Shown: positions 11,801-27,500 of the stretch, one piece after another | How positions within the stretch are numbered: position 1 is the stretch's first letter | How the letters are laid out: the number at the start of each line of letters is the position of its first letter | Assembly (NCBI GenBank): GCA_027604685.1 | Contig: JADHYX010000024.1 | Coordinates: 41,047-105,046, forward strand | Origin: Lobulomyces angularis | Taxonomy: Eukaryota; Chytridiomycota; Chytridiomycetes; Lobulomycetales; Lobulomycetaceae | Reading direction: 5' to 3' | DNA: 64,000 nt | Translations under genes and position numbers: made by a program | Notes under the pieces: model-generated | What the model was told of the DNA's origin: nothing | The model's database searches: none | The model's input: only the letters and a program-made list of their open reading frames with translations

Positions 11801-12552
11801 TTTGAATGGAGTTTAACAACGTAAAATTTTATAACTGGGTTATGCAAGGGTTTTAGTTAATTGGAAATTCCAACTGAAGTTCTATGAATGAAAGTTGGTA
11901 ATTTTTATTAAGAAATATTAATTATTTTATTCTGACAAAGTCAATTTAACAACTATTCCTTTAAGTGGATTGTGAGAACGTTTGATAATTTAAAAAAGGA
12001 TTGTATGACCGCAAAACTATGACACATCTAATGTTTTCAGGAGTGAAAATTCTTTTGTGATTATGATAAAATTAAAAATTATCTCTTCATTATCGAAATT
12101 ATAAAAATACTACTTTTTGTATTTTAAAAAAAAAAGTAATTAATTGAGATGAAACTTGAATTTTTGAAATTTTTAACTGGAATTTTTTCTACTTGAAGAA
12201 AACTATTGCAATTGTAAACCACTTATATTTTTTTAAGTATGAAAAAAGTTATTTAAAAGCTGAAATGCGTCAGTATAAATATAATTATAATGTTGTGGGT
12301 AAAAACACTTAAAAATCATATAAGTCTAGATTTCAGCAATAACGTTAAAACAACCAATTACAATTACTGAAGCCTTCAAAAATTTATGTTTACTGTTTGT
12401 TACAAAAATCTATTTTGCATATATATATTGTAGCAAAATTACTTTTTTGCAGTTTTTAATCTTAACAATTTAAAAAAAAATTTTTCAGTTTAAAAAACCT
12501 CCTTTTTTTTTTTTCACACAACTGTTTTATTACAAAAGTTGGTAACTGTATA
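11801..12552. other. Intergenic between PSMA1 and the giant repeat gene
   Basis: Divergent spacer of about 750 bp. No exon, RNA gene or repeat could be supported. By position it contains promoters for PSMA1 (minus) and the giant gene (plus); there are T/A runs but no element I can name. Confidence 0.4.
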
Positions 12553-15500
12553 ATGAAGAAACAAAATTTACTACCTATAAGTAAGGAAATTTCTACTTCT
12601 GAAAAGCAAGGTCAGGATTCTTCCCATCAGGGTATATTAATAACCGTTTTTATTACAAAATTTCCTTTGCAAAAATTAGATGTTTAATTTAAAATACTTT
12701 ATATTACATTATTTTAGAAACTTTTGATATTGATAAGCTGAATAAAAAGAGTATAATTATTTTTTTTTAATTTTAAATTTCATTGACGTGGGAAAAATGT
12801 AATTTTTTGAAAATAGTTGAGAAGCACGATCCAAAAATATTAACAAAAAAAAAAAATTTATCAAAAACTAATTTATCCTCAGGCCAGGTGTCATTACCTT
12901 GCTTAGAAAATGAACCACCATTGATATTAAATAAAATAGAAGAGGTTATGAGTTCGTCTAATCAAGAAACAATAATTTTGAAAGATGTGGATTTAGAAGA
13001 AAATGTAGATTATACTGAAAGCAAACGAACAAGTTCTTTTTCTGATTTGTCTAAGCACTACTTTTCATCTCCCGTTTCACCAGCCGCATCTCCATATTTT
13101 TTTAAACAAAAGAAAAGGCTCTCTACTGAGGATATTTCCGATGATACCATGTCAATAATTTCAAACACATTTTCAATAAAGGTTAACCATGATACCCTTC
13201 CTAATTATAAAGGACCGACGTTATGTGATGTAAAATATCCAGATCTTGCAGCTTATACTACCAAAAATCCACTTAATTCTAATACTTTTGAAGGTATTTT
13301 TATAAAATCTTTTTTTTTTATTAGCGCTGTATTTTATTAGTAATACACTTTAACTTCGAAGGAAGTGACTTTAAATTTGAAAATTATGATGAATCGAAAA
13401 TGTCTTATGTTATAAAAGGAAAGAATGGTTTGTGCAATTTGTACTAGAAGAAAAATTTAATTTCGTTGTAGGTTCATATATGTTGTGTGGGGCACTTCAA
13501 GGAAGCATCGAGCTGAAAGCTAAAATAATAACTAAAAATAATAAAAATGTTGAAGCCTTGATAGAAAACCCTTTTGACGATAGTTTCTCTATAAAACTTT
13601 GCAGAAATGGATATGAGATTTTCACCAGTGGTTTTAATTTAAAAAACTTGCACTTTGAATGGATAAAAATATTGGAAAATATATACGTTTTAGTGAATCA
13701 TGAAAGCAAATTAGTTGTTTCGTAATATTTTTCTGACCTGTTTTCATTAATTTTTGAAAAATTAGGCGATTTGAAAAGATACTCGATAATAGCTCAATGC
13801 TTGTGGATAAAGGAAAGTTACAAATTTTTCCTTTTGAGTTTGATATGGATAACTTGGTGCTATCAACTTTTTTTGTTACTTTTTCTAATTATTCCAAAAA
13901 AAATAATGAATTCACTAATCAAAATATTCCTATTTTAAATTTCGAAGATGCGAAGATGAAGAATATGAGCACATCAATGACTGGGGTTGCTTCTAACACC
14001 CCATCATTAACTAAAACTATAATAAAAAAAAAATCTGGTGAAATTTCGAGTTCTCTTGCAAATAGAAAATCTGTCTTTATTATTGAAAATGAGCCTATGC
14101 ACGAAAATGGTTCAGTTCCTGTTGTATCAACTACATACAGTGCAACTGCCATGGAAAACATCCCTGTTTCATCTACTGTGGGAAACTTAGCTGGGATGGA
14201 AAAAAATGCTAATCAAACATTTCAGCAGTATGAGAATACCAGCCATTTGCTTAACTCTGATTATTCAGATCAGGCTTTAGAGGAAATGAAAGCTATGTTA
14301 CTTGGTTTATCTTCTAAGAAAAAAGAGAAAGTTAGAGAAAATGAAAATTACTCTGATTTTCAAAAATTACCAATTATTGTGGATGATTCGAGTACTTCTG
14401 AACAAAAACCATGTAGCAACAAAATATCAGAAGAAGTAGCAGATAAAAGTTTAGGTTCTCCAAAAAAGTTGATTGAAGAACTGCAAGATTGTAACTCAAA
14501 CTTTTTGAGCCAAAATATTCAAGGTAATACTTCTCCTATTAGAATACGACCGGATAAACGAAATCTGTTAGAAGTTAAGAAAGATTTATCAAATGGTCAA
14601 AAAAGATTTTCTAATCCAGAACCGTTTGGAATTTCATCGCAGGAAATGGATTCTTCTTTTTCTAAAAGGTATTCTGTTCCTTTTTTTACAGGGGAAGAGG
14701 TCAGTAACCTTTTAAAGAAAGATGATATCTTGGCTGAGAGTGTGAAAAAGGATGACAATGGTAAGAGTGAAGTAGGAAAACCTAGGCTTGCTCAAAATAA
14801 AAAGTCTGTGTTAAACCCAATCCACAGAAATAAATCTATTAAATATTCAGAGGGAACTTTGGAAGAACTGAAAGCCCGCGTTTTTCAAGCAGCTAATAAA
14901 AATCCTCTTGCAAGAAATAAATCTGTCAAGTATTCAGAGGAGACTTTAGAGGAAATGAAGCATCTGGTTTTAAAAAAGGAGGAAAATAATGCAAAGTCAG
15001 ATGAAGATACGGTTCAATACACAGATGAAATGTTTGAACAGTTGAAAGCTGTCATGCTCGCCAATGCTGCTTTAAAGAAAAAGGAAGCAGAAGAAGCTCA
15101 AGCTAAGTTGGAAAACGATAATGGAGAAAAAATATCAAGCCACCAAGCTGAAGACACAATGCATGCGACAGGTCAACCATTACCAAGAGAAGGTGTTTAT
15201 GAATCTATTGTGGGTACCGAAAAGGTTGATGTAAACTTACTACCCATTTACTCAGGCAAATTTGGTAAAACACTCAGCGATCTTGAAGAACCAAAAATTT
15301 GGCAATATTTGGAATTAACCGAAAATGCAGAGGTTTTTTATCGTAATTAGTATATTTACAAAAGAATTTTTAATTAATTTTTGTTTAGATAATCGCAGTT
15401 TAACTGGAATCACTAGTTTTTTAAATGCAAATAAAGAAGGGATGTCATTTTTGGTTAAAGGATCACATGGTTTTAATTTCACTCATTTTCACCTAAAAAT

Positions 15501-18500
15501 TATTTTTATTAGACAATACTTGTCTTTATGGAGGATTTAAGGGAAATTTTACAGACTTGATGTACAACTTATACATTAATGCGGGAGAAAATTTTGAAAC
15601 TATAGTACTAAAACCAGGAAGGCAGGACCTATCCACTATTCTCTTTAGAAACGGAACATCTATATTTACAAGAGGATTTTGTTTAATTTTAAATAAAAAG
15701 TTAACACATTACGAATGGATAAAAGTTGGTGTTGAAAAATTTAAATTATTAAACCACGAAGAAAATCTTATTTTAGCGTAAGTTACAAATTTAAGGTAAT
15801 CTTTTATATTGGATAAATTTAGCTCATTTGAAAAAGTTCTTGCGTCGAAAGCCGAATTGAAAATTTTTCCTCCTGCTTTTCATTTGTTTGATTTAGTAGT
15901 TGCAACATTTTTTATTACACATGAAAAGCACGCTCTGGACAGACCTGATAAAAAAGGAAAGAAAATTTACCAAAGTGCTGATATTGAAGTGCTGCTTGAA
16001 ACAAATGGTAAAACTGCTTCACTCCCTGTTACCAGTGCACCAAAGGAAGTAAAAAAGGTTTTGCAAGAAGTTGTTGAAAATGCAGCAATTGCTGAAGTAA
16101 ACAATGAGGTTGGGATGGAAATAACGGTGCCTGATGTGTCTGCTGTAAATATTATGAAGCGACCTGGAAAGGCTTCTCTGCAACCATACACTAATGCTGT
16201 TCCTGAAAGCGCATTAAATCAAGATTCAGGTTTAGGTCGCAATATTAGATCAAGAGAAGCTCCACTTTTGAATGAGGAAGAAAACGAAAAAAAAAATTTA
16301 TCAGAACCACCATCTGAGCCAGTATTAGTTCCAATCATTGTAGAGAATTTACCTTTATATAATGTAACTAGGGAAAATTCTATAAGTGATATCAAAGTAC
16401 TGCGATTGTCAGGATTTTCCGAAAACGATTTAGATAGTGCGAAGATTTTTAATTGTAAATATTTGTTTTTCAAACTTTTTTACTTTCTCAATCCAAAATT
16501 TAAAACATTTTAGTCATGAAACAAAAGAATGGATCCATTGTATTTGAAAATGAAAACAAGGATGATATTTCCTTTTCTATAACTGGAAGTGGAAGTAACA
16601 AATTATCTTATTGATGATTTGTTAAAATTTTTTTTTAATTTTTAGAATCAACACAAGTATTTGGTGGTATTGATGGTAAATTTCACACCCTTTTGTACAA
16701 AATTATGCTGAATTATGGAGAAAATTTTGAGACCTTGATTGAGAAACCAGGAATTCAGGATCGATCTATATTTTTATTTAGAAATGGGTATTTTAATTTT
16801 ACCAGAGGATTTTGCTTAAGAGATCCTGAAGATAAAGAAAAACTTATTCATTATGAATGGATAAGAACTGGACAGGCAGAATTTAAATTGATTTGTCATG
16901 AACTCAAAGTTATTGTTGCGTATGTAAACTATCCTTCATCATTTTTTCATATGTTTTTAGTCATTTTGGGCGTCCTATGAATACAGGGCCTGGGAGTAAA
17001 GGTAGTATAAGAGTGTATTCTGTTGGGTTTAAAATTATGGATCTGGTGATTGCTACGTTTTTTGTCCATTATGATAAAGCCAGATATGACAAACCGGATA
17101 AGCAAAAAAGACTTGAAGCTGCTGATGTTCCAATGATAGGCATGAGGAACACCAATGATGGAATTCGTGAAAATATTCCAGTACCACAAAAGCCTAATGT
17201 CGATTTTGAATTACTACCCGTTTATTCTCCTAAAGCAATAACATTAAGCGATGAGCTAGTTTTGAAGTTAGGCTCATACAAAGAAAAAGAAACTGGCGAT
17301 GTGAAGCTTTATACATGTGAATTAAAAAAATTTTTTTTTCCAACCAATAATTCTTCTAGTTAATCGTACTGCCATGGATACTTCTGTTTTCGAGTGTACT
17401 AACAATGCTGAAAATTCCTATTTTGTTAAAGGCTCTAATGGTAAAAATTTTCAACAAATTTCAAATTTTAACAAAGCTTAGTAAAAACTACGTTGTTGGC
17501 GGGATTAACAAATTATGCTGCAGTTTTGAAATACAAAATAATTCTAAAATCTGGGGAAAATTTTGAAACAGTGATAGAGAAACCTGGCGATCAGCAGCTC
17601 TCCGTCATACTAACCAGAAATGGGCATTTTAATTTTACCCGAGGTTTTTGCTTAATGGAGGGTAATAAGTTAACCCATTACGAATGGCTTAGAACTGGTG
17701 AAGATGAATTTAAATTACTTAATCATGAGAAACAAGTTGTTGTTGCGTAAGTTTAACCAACTTAATTTTAAATATGGACTGGAAAATTCATCATTATTTT
17801 TAGCCATTTTGGTCGTCCCATGATGACATCTGGTGCGAATAATAAAGGACAAGTTAGAGTATATGCTCCAGGATTTGAAATTATTGATTTGCTAATTGCA
17901 ACTTTTTTTGTTCATTACGAAAAATCAAGACTCGATAAACCTGACAGAAACAAAAGAATCCAGAAAGAGAAAGAAGAAAAAAGGAATTCAAGATCTTTTG
18001 TAGAATCCAAAATTGATCCAGATTATATTGTTAACGATGAGCTTATACCAATTTATCATGGAAAGACCCTTAGCGACTTAAGTGTTTTGAAGTTGAGTGA
18101 ATATCAAGAAAAGGACGTAGCAGAAGGAAGATCGTTTACTGGTAATTTGATTCATAGTTCTTTCTCTTTTAAATTCCTTCCAGTGAAAAAAATTTCAAAG
18201 AGCCATTGTTCCTTTACTTTAGTCAATGCAAGATTCGATGACATTGGTTATGCCGTTAAAGGCTATGCTGGTAGGAGTTTATGTTTACCAAATTATTTAT
18301 AGTTTTTTAGAAACTGCAAAGCTGTTTAGTGGTGTCAAAGGGAATGTTGCCGAGTTATGTTATCAAATTATTTTAAATGCAGGAGAAACTTACGAAACTG
18401 TTTTAGAAAAACCAGGAAATCAAAATTTAACAGTTAAATTGATTAGGCACGGTAGGAATAGGTTTACCAGAGGATTTTGCATGGATATTGGTGGTGGGGT

Positions 18501-21500
18501 TATGAATCATTTTGAGTGGCTGCAGACAGGTGATAATGAATTTAAAATGGTAAATCATGAAGAGCTATTAATATTGGCGTAAGTATTTAACAAATATATT
18601 GATTTCTGATAAATATAATGTATAGCCACTTTGGTAAGCCAATGAGTAAACTTAAAGGAGACGGTGAACTTAGAATATATCCAACTGCATTTGCTATACT
18701 TGACTTGGTCATTGCGACATTTTTTGTAGTTTTTGAAAAAGTAAAGTATGACAAACCTGAAGAAGTTGACCTGCAAAAAGTTGTAACTGGAAAATCAATA
18801 AATGATTTAAAATACACCCCAACAGTGGATATTGAATTACTTCCTATTTACACAAATATAGGAACTACGTTAAGCGACATTGAAGTTCTGCGCCTTAGTG
18901 CTTATAAAGAGGAGGCGGATTCCCTTTCGGAGACTTTCGACGGTAATTTAATAAAACATTAGCGATTTATTGTAGTTTTTAGTTTCAAAATTAAGCTCCG
19001 GAAATACCAGCTTTGAAAGTGTTAAATCAGGTGGTTCATGCTTTGTTATAAAAGGCACTAATGGTAATAAGTTGTGGTTTAAAATTTACTTATTTTTTTC
19101 AGATTCAACAACATTGTTTGCAGGAACAAAAGGAAATTGCACTCAAATTGTTTACAAAATAAATTTAGCGCCTGGTGAAGTAACTGAAACTATAGTAGAA
19201 AAACCTAGAAACCAAATGTTGTCAACAATTGTATTTCGAAATGGAATAACCAATTTTACGAGAGGTTTCTGTCTTATCGATAAAAAAAAAATCTTTCATT
19301 ATGAGTGGGTTCGAACTGGAGAACAAGAATTTAAGCTACTTCAGCACGAAGACTCACTTGTTGCAGCGTATTTTTTTTTAAATTGCGTATCATATAAATA
19401 TTTTTTGCTAGGCACTTTGGTCGACCAATGAAAACATCCGGGTTAAATAATAAAGGACAGTTGCGAATTTACGAACGCTTCTTTTCTATAATAGACCTAA
19501 TTGTAGCCACATTTTTCGTTATGTATGAAAAAGGAAGATTTGATAAGGTTATTGCCAGTAATAAGAAAGGAGATTATTCAGGAAAAATATCAATTTATGA
19601 AATGAACCATGCGCCTACCATTGACATGGAATTACTTCCGGTCTATACAGATCAAGGAAGGACTTTAAGTGACATTGAAGTTCCTCACTTAAGTGAATAT
19701 ACTGAAAACATAGATTTGCCGTTTAAATCGTTCAATGGTTTTCACTGTTTTTATTATTTATTAAGCTGGAACCTTTTTTTTAGTATTAAAGCAATCCAAA
19801 GGGAGCACGCTTTTCGAGAGTTCTGGTTTTGGTGGAATCTGCTATTTAATTAAAGGCCAAAATAGTAATTTTTCTCTACATTAACTTTCGTTTTACCATC
19901 GTTTTAGATACTACGACTCTTTTTTCAGGAATAAAAGGAAATTTGACTGAAGTAGTATACAAAATTTATTTATCTCCCGGAGAAACTGTAGAAACTGTAA
20001 TTGAGAAGCCAAATAGTAAAGATCTCTCGGTTATACTGTTCAGAAATGGAAGGGATTATTTTACAAGAGGCTTTTGCTTATTTGTTGATGGAAATTTAAT
20101 GCATTATGAATGGTTAAGAACTGGAACGGAAGAATTTAAGCTTATAAATCATGAAAACAAGCTTATTGTTGCGTAAGATTTTATAGAAACAATGTTACTA
20201 TTTTTTCATTCTAATTTAAGCCACTTTGGACGTCCAATGAAAACTTCTGGGCTTCACAACAAAGGTGATATTCGTGTGTACGAGGCTGGATTGTCTATCA
20301 TTGGGCTGATTATTGCTACATTTTATGTTGCATACGAAAAAGTAAAATATGACGAATCCGCTAAAGCGGAGCATTATGCTACTTTAGTGGACAACAAGTC
20401 TCCTGAATTTTCTACGATCGATATTGATGCGATTCCAGTTTATGATGATTCGGGGAACACGTTAAGTGATATTGAAATTATACGCCTAGGGCAGTACAGC
20501 GAAGCTGCTCATTCTGAAGCAAATTTTTATAATTGTATACTTTTTTTATCTTAAGGATTATTTACAAATTTTTTCAGATATTCGAACTTCTAAAGGAAAA
20601 GTGACTTTTGAAAATGCAAAAAGTGGTGGAGTGTCGTATTCCATCAAGGGAACAGAACGTATGCAACTGATTTTAATACTCGTTTAAAAATTTGTAATAT
20701 GTATAAATAGATTCCACAAAGCTGGTTAGTGGTGTAAATGGTATTTACAACGAAATAAGATACAAAGTATATTTGCGATCTGGAGAAGCTATTGAAACAT
20801 TGCTGGAAAAACCCAACAATCAAGAGTTATCAGTAATATTAAAAAGAAATGGACTACATAAGTTTAGCAGAGGTTTTGTTTTGATGGAAAATGAAAGTTT
20901 AAGCCATTATGAGTGGTTAAGAACTGGTGAGGAAGAATTTAAGCTGGTTAACCATGACAAAATGGTTGTAATTGCGTAAGATTGTATTACAAGTTACTTT
21001 TTTGTAATTATTATCTTTCTATAGTCATTTCGGCCATCCCATGAATGCATCAGGATTCAATAATAAGGGAGAAATTAGAGTATATCCATTGGGCTTTTAC
21101 ATTGTTGATTTGATACTTGCTACTTTTTATGTTAGTGTAGAAAAAACCAAATTCGACAAAGTTGGCAAAGTCGAAACGCTTTTACGAAACAATGATGAGC
21201 AAATCTCAAATTTGCCTACAATTGATATTGATAATCTACCTGTTTATGATAATACTGGCAAAACTCTCTGTGATATGAAAATTTTGCGTTTTAGTGAATA
21301 CAAAGAGGATGCAAGCGCAAACTCAAAAGCTTTTAATTGTATTAACACTTTGAAGTTTGTTTTTTAATTTTTTTTATAGTCCTTCGTTCCTCTAAGGGAA
21401 ATGTCACTTTCGAAAATTTGCGAACTGGAGGACTTTCTTATACTGTGAGGGGGACTGATCGTATGTCTAATTCAACTTTTGTATGTCTTTATGTTTTTAG

Positions 21501-24500
21501 ATTCAAGTGTACTTTTAGGAGGAGTTGGAGGAAATTTTAGGGAATTAATGTATAAAATTTACCTTCGCCCTGGGGAAAATCTAGAAACATTGCTGGAAAA
21601 ACCAGATTCTCAAGAATTATCAGTAATGCTCTACAGAAATGGAACCCACAATTATACTCGAGGATTTTGCTTAAAGGAAGGTGAGAGTTTAATGCATTAT
21701 GAATGGTTGAGAACCGGAGAAGAGGAGTTTAAGCTCTTTAACCACGAAAATTTGGTTGTTGTGGCGTAAGCAATGTTAATCGTATTTAATTAATAAAAAT
21801 GTAGTCATTTTGGCCGTCCCATGAAAACTTCCGGAATGAAGAATAAAGGCGAACTGCGAGTTTATACAAGTGGTTACTCTATTACTGATTTGGTGGTTGC
21901 AACGTTTTATGTTTGTTATGAAAAGATTAAATTTGACAGATTAGTAAAACAAAAACCTAATCAAGACATAGATGTGGATAATTTGCCATCAGTTGACATT
22001 GACACACTTCCTGTGTACAATAACAATGGAAAAACTCTGAGTGATATTGAAGTATTAAATTTGGGGAAATATCGCGAAGAGGCGGCAATTGAAGCAGATA
22101 CTTACAATTGTAATACAATTTTTTTTAAACTTCTATTTAACAATGTTTCAGATATTCGTACTTCTCGCGGAGTAGTTACATTTGAAAATAAAAAAATGGG
22201 GAGTTTTTCATATTCAATGAAGGGTACAGAAAGTAAGTTATTGGGATATGTTTAACCTAAACTAATTTATTAAGAAATAACCCTTATGTACGGTGGTATA
22301 AATGGAGCATTTACAGATCTGAAATATAAATTGTATCTTCGTCCTGGCGAAAATTTTACAAACCTTGTTGAAAAGCCTGATAATCAGGAGTTGTCGGTCA
22401 TATTATATAGAAATGGAAATACACATTTTACTAGAGGTTTTTGTTTATATGAGACGGACAGCATTATGCATTACGAATGGCTTAGAACTGGAAGTGAAGA
22501 GTTTAAACTTGTAAATCATGAAAATATGGTGATTGTTGCGTAAGTTATCAATTTTTTTGATTTCTTAATTTTTCTTCTAGGCATTTTAATCGTCCCATGC
22601 GTACTTCTGGCTTTAACAACAAAGGTGAGCTTAGGGTTTATCGAAACGGGAAGTTATTAGCTGATTTGATTGCGGCTACATTTTATATAACTTATGAGAA
22701 ATTTAAATTTGATAAAATTCAAACTAGAGAAAAAAAGAATGTGACAGAAACTAGTAACTATCCTTCTATAGATATTGATGCATTACCACTGTATGATGGT
22801 TCAGGTATTACACTGAGTGACATTGATGTGATTCGCTTGGGAAGTTACAAAGAAGAATCCATAGCCGTCGAAACCTTCCATTGTATTTTTTTACAAAAAA
22901 TTTCTAAAAAGTCTAAAAAATTATTTCTGGTAGTCATTCGGGCGAAAGGAAACACGACATTTGAAAATTTAAGACAAAGTGGTACTTCATACACAATAAA
23001 AGGCTCAAATCGTAGGGTTAAATGATTTAAATACATTAAAATTATATTTAGACACTACTGTATTACTTGGCGGCACAAACAAAATATATAGAGAAGTAAT
23101 GTATAACATTTATCTAAGGCCTGGAGAAAACTTTGAGACACTTTTTGAAAAACCGGATAATCAGGAATATTCAGCTTTACTCTTCAGAAATGGAAAATAT
23201 AAATTTACTAGAGGGTTTTGTTTACTCGAAAATGGCAACAAATCGTTTTATGAATGGCTTAGAACTGGAGATGAAGAGTTCAAGCTGGTTAATCATCAGA
23301 AATCTCTAGTTGTAGCGTAAGTGAAATTAAGGGTTTTCGAATTAATTTTACATATTATTTAGTCACTTTGGCAGACCGATGCGAACATCTGGTATAAACA
23401 ACAAAGGAGAATTCCGAATCTACTCCTCAGGAACAGCACTTACTGATTTAATCTTTGCTACGTTTTTCGTAGTATACGAAAAGTGCAATTTGGACAAGAT
23501 GGTCACAAATGACAGTGTTCCCAATAAAAATAATAATGATGATTATCCTTCAATTAATATAGATTTGCTGCCTGTATATGATGGGAGCGGTAAAACTTTA
23601 AGTGACACAGAAGTTCTTCGATTAGGAAATTACGCTGAAGATGCTTCAAGTGCAGATACCTATAACTGTAAATTTCTTTAAATTTTAATTTTTGCATTAT
23701 TAACAATGCCTTGCTATAAAGTTATTCGTTCTAAAGGTAAGGTCAGTTTTGAAAATGTAAGAGCATCCCATGTATCATACTTCGTTAAAGGATCAAACTG
23801 TAAAAATTCAATAAGTTTTTATAAACTTTTAATTATTTTTTTTTAGTATTTACTGTTTTACTTGGTGGAACACAAAAATCCAACTTACAGTTGAAATACA
23901 AAATTTATCTCCGTCCAGGAGAAAATTTTGAAACCCTGTTAGAAAAACCCAACAATCAGGAGTTATCTGTTATGCTCTACAGAAATGGAAAAAACAAATT
24001 TTCGCGTGGGTTTTGTTTGATGGAAAACGAAAATAAAGTGCATTATGAATGGTTGAGAACTGGAGAAGAAGAATTTAAATTAGTAAAGCATGAATCGCTT
24101 GAAATTTTTGCGTAAGAAAAAAATATTACTTTACAGAAAATTATAAAAATTTGAAGTCATTTTGGACGACCAATGAAAACATCTGGTTTGAGCAACAAAG
24201 GAGAAATGCGTGTTTACCATATTGGGACTGCTATAACTGATTTGATACTTGCTTCATTTTTTGTCAATTATGAAAATTTGCCATATGACAAAATCAATAT
24301 TGGGTATGACCGTACACAAAAATGTGCAACTGATGTTCCATCAATTGATGCAAATGCACTACCGGTATACGATAGAGACGGGAAAACTCTTAGTGATGTT
24401 GAGGTTTTACGATTAGGAAGCTATATGGAAGAGGGGACATCATCTCTGGAAACCTTTAATTGTAATATATAAAAACGTTAAGAAAATTTCATTATTCCAT

Positions 24501-27500
24501 TATAAAGTTTTTTATTCAAAAAGTAGCAGTACCTTTGAAAATGTTAGAGCTGGTGCCAATTCATTTTTGATAAAGGAAGAAAATCGTAAGTGTTCATTTT
24601 TGTATCGTTTAATATAGAATTGCTAGGTTTAACTGCTTTATTTACTGGTCAAAATAAAAATTATACTGAGCTAGCTTACAACATTTATCTTCAGCAAGGA
24701 GAAACCTTTGAAACTTTATTAGAAAAACCTGGCAGTCAGCAGTATTCTGTAATATTGTATCGTAATGGAAAAGCAAAGTTTACTCGTGGCTTTTGCATGA
24801 TTGAAAATGGTACAAAAATGCATTACGAATGGGTGAGAACTGGGGAGGAAGAATTTAAATTATTAAATCATGAAAACTTGCATGTTGTCGCGTAAAATAT
24901 TATACATTGCAACACTAACTATTTTTTAAAATTTAGCCATTTCCTACGACCAATGAAAACTTCGGGCTATAATAATAAAGGCGTGCTTCGGGTTTTCCCT
25001 TGTGGTTTAGTCATAATAAATTTAATTGTTGCAACATTTTATGTCACTTATGAAAAGAATAAGTTTGATAAGGCTCTTTCTTACATTGCAGGTGACAAAC
25101 AGAGGAACGCAGAAAATTATCCTACTGTAGATGTAGATGCTATACCTATCTATAGTGACACAACAAAATCATTATGCGACTTGGATTTCGTTCGCTTAAC
25201 CGAATATAAGGAAAATTTTGAGACAATTAAAAGGACTTTAAATGGTAATATATTTTTGTTTAATTGAAATGTATTTTCGCAGTGGTTGGCTCAAAAGGAA
25301 AATTATTTTTTGAGAATGTGAAAAAGAGTGATCTCTCATATATAGTAAAGAGTTCTGATCGTAAGTAACGAAGTCTAATAATTTTTTTAAGTTTTTTCTA
25401 ATTGTTATTAGATTGTACAGTTCTTTTTAGCGGATGCGATGGGAATCTAGTTGAAGTTAATTATAAAATGTATTTGCGTGCTGGGGAAGTTATTGAAACA
25501 ATTTTAGAAAAGCCTGAAAATCTAATGCTCTCAGTCATATGTGTGAGAAAAGGCGTAAAGAAATTTACGAGAGGGTTTTGCTTGCTATTAAATGGAAAGC
25601 TCAATCACTATGAATGGCTAAAAACTGGAGATGACGAATTCAAGTTGTTGCATCATGAAGAATTCTTGGTTTTAGCGTAAAAAAATTGTTGGTTTTTATC
25701 TTTTTTATTGCAAAAAAAACTCAGGCATTTCGGCCGACCCATGAAAACTTCTGGTTTCAACAATAGAGGGGAGCTTCGGATTTATTCTAGCGGGTTGTTT
25801 ATATGCGATTTAATTGTTGCATCTTTTTATGTTCATTATGAGAAAAGTAACTTGGATAAACCAGGAATGTCTATAGCTGCTGAAGAAAAAAAGTTACAAC
25901 ATGGAAAAGATTCAGTAAATACTCAACAACTACCCATTTATAGCAGCAAAGGGAAAACGTTGAGTGATATTGAACAGTATAGATTAAGCAACTATAATGA
26001 AGATTTTAGTGCTGCAACAGCATCTTTTAATGGTAATATATATCATCCTTAAAAATTAACATTAATTATAAAACGTAGTTATTAGCGTAAAAAGTGGAAA
26101 TTTAGCCTTTGAAAACGTAAAGGCGTCTGAAGCATCATATCTTTTGCAAAATTCTAAATGTAAGTTGATAAATTAGTCCTTATTAAACCTCCATTATTAG
26201 CGTCCACCTTCCTTTACAGAGGTACAAGAGGTCAATACTCTCAAATTATGTACTTTATTGAACTCCAAGAAGGCGAAACTTTTGAAACTTTGCTTGTTAA
26301 ACCTCAAAATCAGCAACTATCAGCAATTTTATTTAGAAATGGAACTTTTAAATTCACCAGAGGGTTTTGTTTAAGCCAGAATGGTAATTTGATTCACTAC
26401 GAGTGGTTACGAACTGGACGAGAAGAATTTAAATTAGTTTGTCATGAACAATTAAGTGTTATTGCGTAAGTTATGTAAGGTGAGTCTAGTATTGACACAG
26501 TTTATAATATAGGCACTTTGGTAGACCAATGAAAACTGCAGGAAAAACAGTTGGAGAACTTAGGGTTTACAATGATCAATTTGTAGATTTGGTTCTGGCT
26601 ACCTTCTATGTTAGTTACGAAAAATGTAAATATGATAAGCCTACCAAGGAACAATATGCTAAAACTTACTCCCAGCCACTGGAGCCACACGTCAAAACTG
26701 AAGATAATTCTCGAAATCGAACAAATTCTAATGTGCAACGACAAACGGAAACTGATAGAATTAGCGAACGACTACCTGTTCCAACTACTGGTCAAGACTT
26801 TGATGTGGACTCTTTACCGGTGTATGGAGGAAAATCTTTTACTTTGAATGATGTTCGAACGGTTCGAGTTACTGATTATGAGGAGCCCGCTCTTCATCAG
26901 GCTAAGAGCTTTAACTGTAAATAAATACTTCCTAAAATATTTTTTAAAATATTTTTTCATTTCCTCTAATATTCTGCAGTTAATCGATCTTTAACTGGAA
27001 ATGTTTCTTTTGATAATGAGAGGGCTAGTGATATCTCTTATTTTATAAAGGGGTCCAACTGTAAATTATAAATATATAATGAGAAATTATATAATCTTTT
27101 TAGTGTCCACAACATTACACGGTGGTCAAAAAGGACAATACTCCCAGCTAATGTATCATATTAAGTTGGAACCTGGTGAAAATTTTAAGACTCTAGTTTT
27201 GAAACCAAGATGTGAAAAATATTCAGTAGTTTTATACAGAAACGGAACTTTTAACTTTACAAGAGGGTTTTGTCTAGTGGATGACAGTGGTGCTTTGATG
27301 CATTATGAGTGGGTTCAAACAGCCGATAATGAGTTCAAGCTTTTTAATCACGAAGAAAAACAAATATCTGCGTAAATTAAAATTAAAAAAAATATATATT
27401 AAAATAATTCTTCATTGTTGTAGCCATTTTGGACGACCAATGACCACATCTGGGTTACGAAACAAAGGAAAACTAAGAATATATGAAGATTCATATCCCT

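Noticed and set aside
13919..14161. Minus-strand frames inside the giant gene and other large exons (for example 15967-16473, 26502-26744)
   Set aside because: They are antisense shadows of well-supported plus-strand exons, with no recognisable domain and no homologous counterpart in sister repeat units.
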